The notes: generated from the sequence alone by a model not told the origin. Counted from the first letter of the stretch, positions 43,428-52,869 are shown. The stretch: DNA of 64,000 nt from Vibrio sp. VB16 (GCF_015594925.2 NZ_CP087591.1:558001-622000), one strand, 5' to 3'. A program made the numbers and translations.

Positions 43428-44609
43428 TTAGGTTAGATCGGCTGAAATCACCTTATTGCCTGCCGTTACCTTATGTAAAAGAAGCCTTTCACAACCGTTG
43501 AATACCATAAAATCCGGAAGCGCTTGCTTAAGTGAAGACATAAAATCATCCACTTTCTTCAATCTCGGTTCCAGCGCCAAATGATGTATATCTAGCCTTG
43601 ACTCACTCCTAGCGGCTTTACAGTCCATGCGGGCGACTAGCTGTCCATTCCATAGTATTGGCAGCGAGAAATACCCAAATTTTCTTTTCGCTTCAGGTGT
43701 ATAACATTCAATAAGATAATCATAATTGAATAGGGTTTGCATTCGTTTTCGCTGAATCAGCAGATTGTCAAAAGGAGACAATATATGCAGTTTATTGATC
43801 TGGTAACGCTTGCCGAGTAATGAAAGCGTTTCAGGAAGAGTGTAATACTCTATCGCTGCAACTTTTATTGTCATAACATCACCATTCTCTACTAACTCTT
43901 CTAACATAGCGGCGATGTGCGGCTTAATGCCTTGAAGTAAATAATTCATCTCTGCAAGTTGACCTATACCATTCGCCTTTAAATAACGAAATATAAGGTG
44001 CCTAGCGTATTCTTGAGCAGAAGGAATACTCCTATCTATATCTTGTGGCAATACACGTTCTGTTAAATCATAGGATTTTTGAAATTTCACCCGAGACGAA
44101 ATCATCAAATCCCCTTGCATATATAGATTCTCTAACGCCATTTTTGCGGATTTATGTTGCCAGGCACCTAATTTATTCCCATCACCATCGAAGTCCCTTG
44201 CCATTAATGGGCCTTCTTTCTCAATTCTCAACAAAACATTATCCATTACGTCATGGTTACGTTTGTACCAATGACTTTGATGTCCATCTAAAATAGCGTG
44301 TTTTCTATAAAGGCTGTAACGGAAGTCTCGCATTGGTAAGTACGCGGCAGCGTGTGACCAATACTCGAATACTTGTTTGTCATTTACCAATGTATCTAAG
44401 TGGCTAGGTTGGTAACGAGGGTTTCTATTCCAAAGGGTGTGATGGTGTGCTCTTTGGACAACAGAAATGGTATCCATTTGCACATAACCTAAGTGTTCAA
44501 TAGCCGATAGAGTCGCCTCTAAGGCCGTTCCTTTTTGCTGCCGTGCTGGTAGTTTTTGAGATAACAGTACCAGTTTTCTTGCCTGTTGAAGTGATAGTGA
44601 GTCTGCCAT
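43428..44609 (-). CDS. ycaQ: Interstrand crosslink DNA glycosylase YcaQ
   Basis: This is a 393-aa winged-helix HTH_42 protein. The catalytic QxD motif is present (VQMDTISVVQRAHHHTLW, Gln44 and Asp46). LSPFDNLLIQRKRMQTLFNY and KRKFGYFSLPILWNGQLV match the C-terminal half of E. coli YcaQ, which unhooks DNA interstrand crosslinks. The frame is open to 44657, but the ATG at 44609 matches the family N-terminus. Confidence 0.9.
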   Translation of the reverse strand: MADSLSLQQARKLVLLSQKLPARQQKGTALEATLSAIEHLGYVQMDTISVVQRAHHHTLWNRNPRYQPSHLDTLVNDKQVFEYWSHAAAYLPMRDFRYSLYRKHAILDGHQSHWYKRNHDVMDNVLLRIEKEGPLMARDFDGDGNKLGAWQHKSAKMALENLYMQGDLMISSRVKFQKSYDLTERVLPQDIDRSIPSAQEYARHLIFRYLKANGIGQLAEMNYLLQGIKPHIAAMLEELVENGDVMTIKVAAIEYYTLPETLSLLGKRYQINKLHILSPFDNLLIQRKRMQTLFNYDYLIECYTPEAKRKFGYFSLPILWNGQLVARMDCKAARSESRLDIHHLALEPRLKKVDDFMSSLKQALPDFMVFNGCERLLLHKVTAGNKVISADLT

Positions 44610-44781
44610 ACTAATTATATAATCTCGGAAAGAGTGCTCATAAAGAGACAATAACAAATAACCTGTAATTATCGATCACTATTTAATATGTGGCTTAGAT
44701 ATGACGTTTAAGGTTTTTCAGTTTATAGTCTGCCACCTTTTATTTAAGGTGGCAGTATTCGAAAAATCGACGACTCAAGAC

Positions 44782-45825
44782 TTAGTTTAAACTCACTTCA
44801 ACATCAGATTTAATTATACAAGAGCAGGCTAATACAAAGCCCTTTTCTATCTCTTCTGTCGTTAGGGTTTCAACACTTGTACGTTCAATCTCACCCACTT
44901 TCACTTTGCATTTACATGAACCGCACATTCCACTTCGACATGCCGCGATAACGGGCACCCCTGCTTTCTCTAGCGAGTCAATCAGCATGGTGCCACATTC
45001 CGCATCCACTTCGACGCCAAAGCTTGGTACCGATACCGAAACCACTCCGCTTTGTTCAACACCATTTTCTTGCTCGATATCGCACATCTTTTGCTCTGGT
45101 GAGAAACTCTCTTCAAAAAAGTTCGTCATATCAAAGCTAAGAGTCTCAAGATACGATTTGGTATCCTCCATGAACCCGATAGGGCCGCATAGATAAGCGC
45201 TACGTTGATGAAGATCAGGACATAACCGTTGCAACCATTCTTGGTCAAATCGACCCTGTTGGTAATCTGTACCTTCATTCTCCTTTAAAAGCAGTTTCAA
45301 ATGAAAATTTTGATGTTCATTTGCCAGTGCTTCAAGTTCAGAAAAATATATCGTGTTCTGTTTGTTTCTTGCTTGATGGATAAAGTCGATATCAAGATCG
45401 GCCTTTTCAGATAACCACTGCTTCACCATTGATGTGACAGGTGTGATTCCACATCCTGCACTTAGCATAACGACTTTTGATTGTGGTAAACAGTCGACAC
45501 TGTTAAAGCTACCTGCTGGTTTCAGAACCGTAACCCTATCTCCTATCATCAAGTTATCATTGATGTAATTAGAGACCTTTCCAGCTTTCACTCGCTTAAC
45601 AGTGAATTGCAGCTCATTTTTCTTTGGCAACGAACTAATTGAATACGCACGATATTCGACACTTTCGACCAGAGAAAAACCAAGAGTGACGAATTGACCG
45701 GGCTTAAAATCAAACGTTATATCATCATCGATACTACCCAGCGAGAAACTGACTGTATCAGGGGTTTCGCTCCACTTACCTTTACAAATAAGATCGACAG
45801 AATCGGTATGTTGCCACGCTAACAT
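44782..45825 (-). CDS. hcr: NADH oxidoreductase Hcr (Hcp electron donor)
   Basis: This is a 347-aa flavoprotein: ferredoxin-reductase-type FAD domain (YRAYSISSLP), NAD-binding domain (VVMLSAGCGITPVTSMVK) and C-terminal plant-type 2Fe-2S domain (CRSGMCGSCKCK plus a final Cys in LACSC). It passes electrons from NADH to Hcp. The ATG at 45825 is used; an adjacent GTG at 45828 is equally possible given the GGAG site. It follows hcp after 75 bp, with a terminator hairpin between them. Confidence 0.93.
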   Translation of the reverse strand: MLAWQHTDSVDLICKGKWSETPDTVSFSLGSIDDDITFDFKPGQFVTLGFSLVESVEYRAYSISSLPKKNELQFTVKRVKAGKVSNYINDNLMIGDRVTVLKPAGSFNSVDCLPQSKVVMLSAGCGITPVTSMVKQWLSEKADLDIDFIHQARNKQNTIYFSELEALANEHQNFHLKLLLKENEGTDYQQGRFDQEWLQRLCPDLHQRSAYLCGPIGFMEDTKSYLETLSFDMTNFFEESFSPEQKMCDIEQENGVEQSGVVSVSVPSFGVEVDAECGTMLIDSLEKAGVPVIAACRSGMCGSCKCKVKVGEIERTSVETLTTEEIEKGFVLACSCIIKSDVEVSLN

Positions 45826-45851
45826 CACTAAATATCTCCAAGAACAAAAAT

Positions 45852-45884
45852 AAAAAAGCCCGGTAATATGGGAACATTACCGGG
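45852..45884 (-). terminator. Hairpin terminator between hcp and hcr
   Basis: CCCGGTAAT pairs perfectly with ATTACCGGG around an 8-nt loop. On the minus strand the stem is followed by GCTTTTTTATTTTTG. It lies after hcp and before hcr, so it should reduce hcr expression relative to hcp. Confidence 0.85.
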
Positions 45885-45900
45885 AAAGTAGGCAGAGTAA

Positions 45901-47562
45901 TTAAGCTGCTAGAATAGTTTTAAGATCATCTTCTACGTTGCTGATACTACGCATATCGAACTCTTTTTGCATGATGGCTAACAGATTATCAGTTAAGAAT
46001 GCTGGTGCCGTTGGGCCGGTGTAGATGCCTTTTAATCCTAATGCAAACAGAGTGAGAAGAATGACAATTGCCTTTTGCTCAAACCAAGAAAGAACCAGTG
46101 TTAATGGTAGTTCATTGATATCACAATCAAACTCTTTTGAAAGCGCGATCGCAAGCTGAATAGCAGAATACGCATCATTACATTGGCCAACATCAAGAAG
46201 ACGTGGAATGCCATTAATGTCGCCAAATTCACCTTTATTGAAACGGAATTTACCGCAAGCTAAGGTAAGAATAACGCTATCTTCAGGCACCTGAGCCGTA
46301 AAGTCGGTGTAGTAGCTTCGCTCAGCTTTGTCACCATCACAACCGCCGACTAGGAAGAAGTGACTGATATTGCCTTCTTTAACTTGCTCAACAACCGCTG
46401 GTGCGGCCGCCATTAGAGCATTACGACCGAATCCTACTGTAATCATCTGCTCTATTTCATCGTGCTGGAATCCATCTTGCGCTAGAGCACAATCGATAAC
46501 GGCGCTGAAATCATCACCTTCAAGATGCGCAACACCCGGCCAACCAACAATGCTGCGAGTGAATAGACGATCGGCATATTGACCCACGTTAGGATTGAGA
46601 AGACAGTTAGATGTCATTACAATTGCGCCTGGGAAGTTGGCGAACTCTTTCTGTTGGTTCTGCCACGCACTTCCATAGTTACCGACCAAGTGTGGATATT
46701 TCTTGAGTTCAGGATAAGAATGGCCAGGAAGCATTTCACCGTTTGTATATACGTTGATGCCTTTGCCTTCGGTTTGTTGAAGAATTTTCTCTAAATCGTG
46801 AAGGTCATGACCCGAAACCAGAATAGCCTTACCTTTAACCGTTTTAACATTGACCTGAGAAGGCTCTGGGTGACCAAATGTATCGGTTTCACCTTTATCC
46901 AGCATCTCCATAATACGGTAGTTAACAAGACCGATCTGCATTGATGTATCCAGTAACGCTTTCAGATCGGTAGGGTCAGTGCCTAGCCACGCCATAATTT
47001 TGTGGTATTCGCCATACACTTCATCATCCGTTTGAGAGAGAACACGTGCGTGCTCAAGGTAGGCAGCAGCACCTTTCAAGCCGTATAGACATAGAAGACG
47101 AAGACCAATCACATCCTCATGCTCACTTTCGTGGCCACGATTCACGGCCGCTTGAGGAGCAAGTTCAATAATCGCTTGTTCGTCACTTGGTAGTTCGAAT
47201 TTTGCGGCAGGAGAAAGCTCTGGAATATCAAAACCAATGAGCATTGCAGCTGCGCGCACTTTTTCTTCTAAACGTTGCTTATAAGCATTTGATTGTTGGA
47301 CGAATTCGATAACACGTACTGGATCAAAGTTCACATTGGTTAATGTCGAGAAAAACGCCTTAGGTGCCCACTGATCAATTTCCGTATCAATAACGTTTAC
47401 AGCGCGACCTAACTCAGCCCAAAACGACACACCTTGCAGAGAATACACCAACACATCTTGAAGGTCAGAAACCTCAGCAGTTTTGCCACACATACCTTGC
47501 GTATATGAACAACCTTTACCGATTGGTGTTTGAATCGTTTGCTCGCATTGAATACAAAACAT
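45901..47562 (-). CDS. hcp: Hydroxylamine reductase / hybrid-cluster protein Hcp
   Basis: This is a 553-aa Fe-S protein that reduces NO (and hydroxylamine) under nitrosative stress. The N-terminal cysteines Cys3, Cys6, Cys18 and Cys25 have the class II spacing typical of enteric Hcp ([2Fe-2S] type). The hybrid-cluster region includes SGHDLHDLEKIL, MTSNCLLNPN, GCDGDKAERSYYTDF and ACGKFRFNKG. It lies downstream of norR with its own sigma-54 promoter and NorR-type sites. Confidence 0.96.
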   Translation of the reverse strand: MFCIQCEQTIQTPIGKGCSYTQGMCGKTAEVSDLQDVLVYSLQGVSFWAELGRAVNVIDTEIDQWAPKAFFSTLTNVNFDPVRVIEFVQQSNAYKQRLEEKVRAAAMLIGFDIPELSPAAKFELPSDEQAIIELAPQAAVNRGHESEHEDVIGLRLLCLYGLKGAAAYLEHARVLSQTDDEVYGEYHKIMAWLGTDPTDLKALLDTSMQIGLVNYRIMEMLDKGETDTFGHPEPSQVNVKTVKGKAILVSGHDLHDLEKILQQTEGKGINVYTNGEMLPGHSYPELKKYPHLVGNYGSAWQNQQKEFANFPGAIVMTSNCLLNPNVGQYADRLFTRSIVGWPGVAHLEGDDFSAVIDCALAQDGFQHDEIEQMITVGFGRNALMAAAPAVVEQVKEGNISHFFLVGGCDGDKAERSYYTDFTAQVPEDSVILTLACGKFRFNKGEFGDINGIPRLLDVGQCNDAYSAIQLAIALSKEFDCDINELPLTLVLSWFEQKAIVILLTLFALGLKGIYTGPTAPAFLTDNLLAIMQKEFDMRSISNVEDDLKTILAA

Positions 47563-47646
47563 TATAAAGCTCCAGTTAGTCTAGTTATTCCATCGACTCT
47601 TATAGGATTGAAAACGGTCGACGGTCATTTAATTCTTACCAACTAA

Positions 47647-47662
47647 AGCACTATCCGTGCCA
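47647..47662 (-). promoter_or_regulatory. Sigma-54 promoter of hcp
   Basis: On the minus strand: TGGCACGGATAGTGCT, against the consensus TGGCACG-N4-TTGCA. The -24 GG and -12 GC are exactly spaced. It lies 85 bp upstream of the hcp start. Confidence 0.87.
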
Positions 47663-47713
47663 ATATTTATCTATTTGATTTTATTCATTTATTTTCTAAT
47701 TTCTTCAAGAAAT

Positions 47714-47753
47714 GATGTAAAATAAACATCATCATCGATGTCATTTTTACATC
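47714..47753. promoter_or_regulatory. Two NorR-type enhancer sites upstream of hcp
   Basis: 47714-47730 is GATGT-AAAATAA-ACATC and 47737-47753 is GATGT-CATTTTT-ACATC. Both contain the known NorR core GT-N7-AC with identical 5-bp arms, centres 23 bp apart. They sit upstream of the sigma-54 promoter, as expected for enhancers. Confidence 0.85.
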
Positions 47754-47767
47754 TCTAAGAACTATCG

Positions 47768-49297
47768 TTACTTTACACCCAACTTTTTACCCATTCGATA
47801 CAGGTTTCCTCTATCCATTTGGAGGAATTCAGCTGCTCTGGCCCAAATACCATTCGATTCTAGTAGTGCATGCTCAATAAGTTGCCTCTGAAATGACTCA
47901 ACCGTTTCTCGCATTGGTTTAGGCTCTCTATGGAAGAAAGGTTGTTCCTTATTCGCTTTTGTCGGTTTTTCGTCCGCACCAAAATGCACTCGATTAATTA
48001 CATACTCTTCTTGTTGAATCGCTCTCAAGCTCACCCTCATCAATGTATGCTCTAGTTCTCGAACATTGCCCAACCATGCTTGACCTTCCATATAATCTAA
48101 ACATCGAGGATGTATATGCAAGTTAGGAAGATTAAATTGGCTCCGCACTTTGTCTAATATATGACCAGCCAAAACAGGGATGTCACCTAATCTCTCACGC
48201 AAAGGAGGAATATGAATAGGAAAAACATTCAGTCGATGATAAAGATCTGGTCGAAACCGCCCCTCCTCTACTTCTCTTTCTAGATCCCTATTCGTTGCTG
48301 CGATAATCCGCACGTCTACAAAACTATTTTTGTCGGCACCGACTCTTTGAACCTCACCTTGTTGAATAACCCTAAGCAATTTAGCTTGCAGATGAATGGC
48401 TAACTCCCCTATTTCATCAAGAAAGAGTGTGCCGCCATCAGCCAATTCAAATTTTCCTGCTCGGTTACTTGTCGCCCCTGTAAATGCACCTTTCACGTGA
48501 CCAAACAACTCACTTTCCGCAATAGATTCTGGTAACGCAGCACAATTTACATAGATCATTGGTTTATCGCGGCGTTCTGATTGATCGTGTACACCATGGG
48601 CGACAAGCTCTTTGCCTGTGCCTGTTTCACCAGAAATTAATACGGCATAATTTGACCTTGCAACCATAGAGATACTGTTTTTCAGATAATTCATCTGTGG
48701 GCTCACTCCCACCAACTTACCTTGCTTGTCTCTTGCTTGCTCAATAAGTTGTTGGTTTATCGATTTTTGCTGACGATTGGATTCTTGCAGTGTTTCAAAT
48801 AACGCTATATTTCTCATCGTCGCGGCGGCTAGGGCCGCAAAGGTCTCGATAGTAATAGTGTCTATCTTCTCGAATGCGCCGACTTCCAAAGCATCTAATG
48901 TCAATATACCGACCAATTTATCTTCAACATACAGACTACATCCCATGCAATCATGGACATCAATATGTTCATCTGGTGTTGCCAAAAGTAGACCATCAAA
49001 TGGATCAGGCAAATTAGACGATGCGCTAAATCGAGTTGGTTTTTTATTCGTGAGGATCTGCTCTAAGCGTGGATGATTTTGCGGGAAAAATTTTCGACCC
49101 AAAACGGACCTGGATAAACCACTGACTGCTACCGGGATAAGAAAACCTTTTTTATCCAATATGAACAGTGCACTAGCATCGCAAGGAAGCACCTGATTTA
49201 CCGAATCTATCAGTTTTTGATAGTGCTGTCCTTTGGGTAATGAGGAGCTTAGGTCAAGTGCTATCTGTAAAAGCACTGTATCTAGGGATGGCTTCAT
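47768..49297 (-). CDS. norR: NO-responsive sigma-54 activator NorR
   Basis: This is a 509-aa bacterial enhancer-binding protein. It has an N-terminal GAF domain that senses NO through non-haem iron in E. coli NorR, a central AAA+ domain with Walker A GETGTGKE and the sigma-54 contact loop GAFTGA, and a C-terminal Fis-type helix-turn-helix (RAAEFLQMDRGNLYRMGKKL). It is directly upstream of hcp on the same strand. A NorR-type site at 49334 suggests it also controls its own gene. Confidence 0.94.
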   Translation of the reverse strand: MKPSLDTVLLQIALDLSSSLPKGQHYQKLIDSVNQVLPCDASALFILDKKGFLIPVAVSGLSRSVLGRKFFPQNHPRLEQILTNKKPTRFSASSNLPDPFDGLLLATPDEHIDVHDCMGCSLYVEDKLVGILTLDALEVGAFEKIDTITIETFAALAAATMRNIALFETLQESNRQQKSINQQLIEQARDKQGKLVGVSPQMNYLKNSISMVARSNYAVLISGETGTGKELVAHGVHDQSERRDKPMIYVNCAALPESIAESELFGHVKGAFTGATSNRAGKFELADGGTLFLDEIGELAIHLQAKLLRVIQQGEVQRVGADKNSFVDVRIIAATNRDLEREVEEGRFRPDLYHRLNVFPIHIPPLRERLGDIPVLAGHILDKVRSQFNLPNLHIHPRCLDYMEGQAWLGNVRELEHTLMRVSLRAIQQEEYVINRVHFGADEKPTKANKEQPFFHREPKPMRETVESFQRQLIEHALLESNGIWARAAEFLQMDRGNLYRMGKKLGVK

Positions 49298-49333
49298 TAA
49301 TATCTCAGATGATTATTTTTTCTGGATACGTAT

Positions 49334-49350
49334 GATGTCTTTTTTACATC
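49334..49350. promoter_or_regulatory. NorR-type site upstream of norR
   Basis: GATGT-CTTTTTT-ACATC, the same 5-7-5 palindrome as the two hcp sites, centred about 45 bp upstream of the norR start. This position suggests autoregulation, probably repression. Confidence 0.75.
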
Positions 49351-49496
49351 AACCATGAATTGATTCAAAACAAGATAATCTAAAAATATGCCTTGCGGAA
49401 TAAAAACAGATAGCTCGATTCAATGGTCGGGACCGTCCCCCATCATTGAGTCGAGCTGTTTTAATACGTTAGCCGTATTGTTCGGCATCTATACCG

Positions 49497-49844
49497 TTAA
49501 CTATTGTTGCTCTCTTTCACTGTGTAAGAGTAATCAACATCAACTACAGCTCGGTATTGTACTTCGCCACGTCGAGCTGAAAATTCCTCTAGACTAACTT
49601 CTACCTCTTCAATTGCTACCTTCTGAATCTGACCATTTAGTGTGGTTGGAAGCTGAAATTTAAGCTGTGAGTTTGACGCCGCTTTCAACTCATCCGCAAT
49701 ATCAAAGCCCGCTTCATAAGCTTGAGCTTGAGTCGCATAGCCTTCAGAACGAAATTCTGTCTCACTTTTTAACAAATTGGTACCCGCAAAAACAGACGTA
49801 CTTAATACCAAACCAGTCATAGCAATCGTTAATAATGTTTTCAT
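49497..49844 (-). CDS. Small secreted protein, DUF3316-like
   Basis: This 115-aa protein has a signal peptide (about 1-20, ending VFA). The mature part is acidic (SEGYATQAQAYEAGFDIADE) and then beta-rich (VQYRAVVDVDYSYTV). It resembles the DUF3316 group of small Vibrio periplasmic proteins. Function unknown. It is monocistronic. Confidence 0.75.
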   Translation of the reverse strand: MKTLLTIAMTGLVLSTSVFAGTNLLKSETEFRSEGYATQAQAYEAGFDIADELKAASNSQLKFQLPTTLNGQIQKVAIEEVEVSLEEFSARRGEVQYRAVVDVDYSYTVKESNNS

Positions 49845-50077
49845 AATCTAGCCTTTTTTAATTTCATCCCCTCATGAGATGTACTCATATTAAACAACCT
49901 TAAGTAAAGAGTCCGTCAAGGAAGGTAAAGGTATGTCTATAATTGGTAAAGATAAAGTCGGTATACGAATGCCTATACAAGCTATTAATTGCACTTTTTC
50001 TCAATAAAAGTATATTTGAGGTAAACGCAAGCTTATAAATAAAAATAGGCACGTAGACAAAGAGTTAAGGATAAGTA

Positions 50078-50506
50078 ATGGACGGCTATCGAATTAGCAC
50101 AGAGACACGTGAAATGGATTTCGATGTGATCTATACATTCATTTCTACGAGCTATTGGGCCAAAGGCATCCCGAAAGCAACCATGAAAAAAGCCATTGAA
50201 AATGCTTTTTGCTTTGCACTTTTTGATTCCGAGAACAATCAGGTTGGCTTTGCTCGCCTAATTACAGACAAAGCCACTTTTGCTTATCTAGCCGATGTTT
50301 TTATTCTGGAAAATCATAGACAAAAAGGACTAAGCAAATGGTTGATTTCGGAAATTATTAACCATCCTCAACTTCAAGGGCTAAGACGAATGATGTTAGC
50401 GACCAAAGATGCACACGGCCTCTACCAGCAATTCGGTTTTGAGCCATTGAATAGCCCTGAGATGTTGATGCAGATTCACAAGCCAGACGCATACAAGAAC
50501 CTGTAG
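50078..50506 (+). CDS. GNAT-family N-acetyltransferase
   Basis: This is a 142-aa single GNAT domain. The acetyl-CoA loop is degenerate (ENHRQKGLSKWLI, the Q/RxxGxG/A region), and the C-terminal motif GLYQQFGFEPL is typical. The substrate is unknown. It has an AAGGAT-type site. It is followed 44 bp later by a second GNAT gene and then a kinase on the same strand, possibly one operon. Confidence 0.88.
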   Translation: MDGYRISTETREMDFDVIYTFISTSYWAKGIPKATMKKAIENAFCFALFDSENNQVGFARLITDKATFAYLADVFILENHRQKGLSKWLISEIINHPQLQGLRRMMLATKDAHGLYQQFGFEPLNSPEMLMQIHKPDAYKNL

Positions 50507-50550
50507 AACTCGACCTGTTAAAAGTAAACCGTCGCTAGAGAGAACTATCC

Positions 50551-51051
50551 ATGGATAAGAAAAAGATTATTGTGCGTCATAGTGAGGCAAAAGATGCACA
50601 AGGTATTACGCAAGTTTACCAATGTGAAAATGCCTACTCAAACACCTTACAGCTCCCTTTTCCTGACGGTGCTGTGTGGGAATCGAGAATCGCTAATAAA
50701 CCGGATAATATTTACAGCTTTGTTGCTGAGATCGATGGCGAAATAGTCGGTAACCTCGGGTTCGAGATTTTTGCTAATTTAAGACGCCGACATGCTGGCT
50801 CTTTTGGTATGGGGGTGAAAGATGAACAACAAGGCAAAGGTATTGGCACTGCTCTTATATCAGCCATGATTGAATTAGCCGACAACTGGTTAAATCTAAA
50901 AAGACTAGAGCTTACCGTCTTTATCGACAATGCATCTGCCATTGCACTATATAAAAAATTTGGCTTTGTCATTGAGGGTGAGTCAAAAGATTATGCGTTT
51001 AGAAAGGGCGAATTTGTCAGCGTCTATCATATGGCAAGAATTAGAACGTAA
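50551..51051 (+). CDS. yhhY: GNAT N-acetyltransferase, YhhY/AaaT-like
   Basis: This is a 166-aa GNAT enzyme that aligns closely by eye with E. coli YhhY (AaaT), an L-amino-acid acetyltransferase: NTLQLPFPDGAVWESR near 30, MGVKDEQQGKGIGTALISAM (acetyl-CoA loop) and LTVFIDNASAIALYKKFGF. It is the second gene of a putative three-gene cluster (50078-51571). Confidence 0.88.
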   Translation: MDKKKIIVRHSEAKDAQGITQVYQCENAYSNTLQLPFPDGAVWESRIANKPDNIYSFVAEIDGEIVGNLGFEIFANLRRRHAGSFGMGVKDEQQGKGIGTALISAMIELADNWLNLKRLELTVFIDNASAIALYKKFGFVIEGESKDYAFRKGEFVSVYHMARIRT

Positions 51052-51088
51052 AATATTGAATTAGAATGGTGCAAGGAACACTCTAAAC

Positions 51089-51571
51089 ATGGCCAAAATC
51101 TACTTTATCTGTGGTTTCATCGGTTCAGGTAAAACTACTTATGCAAAACAATTGGCAAATACCCACTCGGCATTCCGTTTTTCTATCGACGAATGGATGA
51201 TACCGTTATTCGGTGAACACATGCCTAGAGAGTTATTCGATGAGCGTATGGACACATTAACCGAGCTCTTTAAATCGTCAGCAATACAGATGATGCAACT
51301 GAACACCTCGGTTATATTTGACTTTGGCTTTTGGAACCAATTAGAACGAACAAAAATAACCCAATGGGCACAGTCTCATGGATTCGATTTTGAGTTAATT
51401 TATTTAGATTCTAGTTTCGAAATTTGTAGCCAAAGAGCCTATAAACGCAATGCAGACCGCTTAGAAAAAGCCTACGAAATGACACCTGAAATGCTCCAGA
51501 TGTTCTGGCAATGGTTTGAAGTTCCAACACCACATGAAAAAGTTACGTACGTTAAATCATCCAATAACTAG
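51089..51571 (+). CDS. P-loop ATPase/kinase (AAA_33 type)
   Basis: This is a 160-aa protein with Walker A GFIGSGKTT at residues 9-17, the motif SIDEWMIP near 32 typical of zeta-toxin/AAA_33 small-molecule kinases, and RAYKRNADR near 115 resembling a lid Arg. It probably phosphorylates a small substrate. It follows two GNAT genes on the same strand. Confidence 0.85.
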   Translation: MAKIYFICGFIGSGKTTYAKQLANTHSAFRFSIDEWMIPLFGEHMPRELFDERMDTLTELFKSSAIQMMQLNTSVIFDFGFWNQLERTKITQWAQSHGFDFELIYLDSSFEICSQRAYKRNADRLEKAYEMTPEMLQMFWQWFEVPTPHEKVTYVKSSNN

Positions 51572-51708
51572 CTTAAGATAAGGATCATGGACATTAAGGG
51601 TGGCCTAATAAAGCATAACTCACGCTATCTAAAAGGGTTAAGACGATACGAAATCGCCAATTTCAGTTTTAAGGAAAGCGGAGACAAAAGTGCAATAGGA
51701 TAACGCTT

Positions 51709-51894
51709 TTGATCGGCACTATTGGTTTTCTTGTTGGATGCTCAAAGCAGCAAATGTATGACTCCATTCACGCGCAACAAAAAAGCACTTGTAGCCGTCA
51801 GAGCAGTGCGGTCTACCAAAGGTGCCTAGACAGCTTAAGTAAACCATATAAAGAATATGAGTATGAAAGAATCGAGCGTATAAAGACTAATTAA
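51709..51894 (+). CDS. Possible small lipoprotein (TTG start)
   Basis: This is a 61-aa frame starting at TTG, with AGGAT 6-8 nt upstream. The N-terminus is hydrophobic and ends in VGC, which could be a lipobox. The rest is charged with two further Cys. The open frame extends upstream to 51673 without an ATG or GTG. The signal is very short and lacks positive charge from this start, so the start and even coding status are uncertain. Confidence 0.4.
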   Translation: MIGTIGFLVGCSKQQMYDSIHAQQKSTCSRQSSAVYQRCLDSLSKPYKEYEYERIERIKTN

Positions 51895-51903
51895 CCAATA
51901 GAC

Positions 51904-52797
51904 TTAACGTGCTTCACTCAATACTCGTTTGCCACTGCTTTCCCAATGTGTGATAAATGCGACTGCTGCAATAATAATCGCAGCGCCTAGCCATAACCGA
52001 CCTGGTGGAACCCAACCAAAAACCATCCATCCTAACAGTACATTCAGTGGCAGCTTTGCATTGTCGAAAGGTTGGACAAATGATGCATCTGCCACCGCAT
52101 AGGCTTTTACAATCGCCCACTGTGCCAACGCGGTCATAGCGCCAGCACCAAGTAAAAAGACCCAGGTAATTGACGTTGTGGGCATCGTCCAATCTGGTAA
52201 CGCTAAAAGCAGATTAAAGGGCGTAATAAACAACAGAAGGTAAACCACCATTGTCGATGGAGAATCGTCAGAAGAGAGCTTTTTCACCATCAACGAATAA
52301 CATGCCCAAAAAAATGCAGCACCGATAGGCAATAAAGAAGCAATATTGAAATTGTCCCCCCAAGGTTCCAAAATAATCATGGCGCCGACAAAGCCTGCTA
52401 AGGTCGCTCCCCAACGGGCAAACCCTACTTTTTCTTTAAGAAATAAACCTGAACCAATCGTAGCGAAAAGCGGTGATGTCATTAAGAGAGCGATGCCTTG
52501 CCAAATCGGAACAGGATAAGCTAACGCCCACATCCATAATTGAATACCGATAACAGACAACAACACCCTGAAGATATGCATCTTCAAATTCATTGTTGTT
52601 AACGATTTTTTTATACCGAGTGTCTTTAGGTAGGGGAGAATGACGACAAGCGCAACACCATATTGAATCAAAGCAACAGAGGTAGACGGAAGCGAGAAAT
52701 TGATACTAACATATTGAGCGAGGCTATTAACTACAGCAAAGGCTAAGCCAGCGGTTAACATCCAGCTAGCACCTTGGATTGGAGAATGAGGCGACAT
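51904..52797 (-). CDS. DMT-superfamily transporter (EamA)
   Basis: This is a 297-aa membrane protein with ten predicted helices in two EamA repeats (WMLTAGLAFAVVNSLAQYVS at the start; GAAFFWACYSLMVKKLS at the start of the second repeat). Substrate unknown. It is monocistronic on the minus strand. Confidence 0.9.
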   Translation of the reverse strand: MSPHSPIQGASWMLTAGLAFAVVNSLAQYVSINFSLPSTSVALIQYGVALVVILPYLKTLGIKKSLTTMNLKMHIFRVLLSVIGIQLWMWALAYPVPIWQGIALLMTSPLFATIGSGLFLKEKVGFARWGATLAGFVGAMIILEPWGDNFNIASLLPIGAAFFWACYSLMVKKLSSDDSPSTMVVYLLLFITPFNLLLALPDWTMPTTSITWVFLLGAGAMTALAQWAIVKAYAVADASFVQPFDNAKLPLNVLLGWMVFGWVPPGRLWLGAAIIIAAVAFITHWESSGKRVLSEAR

Positions 52798-52869
52798 ATA
52801 AAATTACTATCTAATATTGAGTTGACCAATAATAAGTCAATTGTCTAAAAACCGCCATCGAAACCGTTG

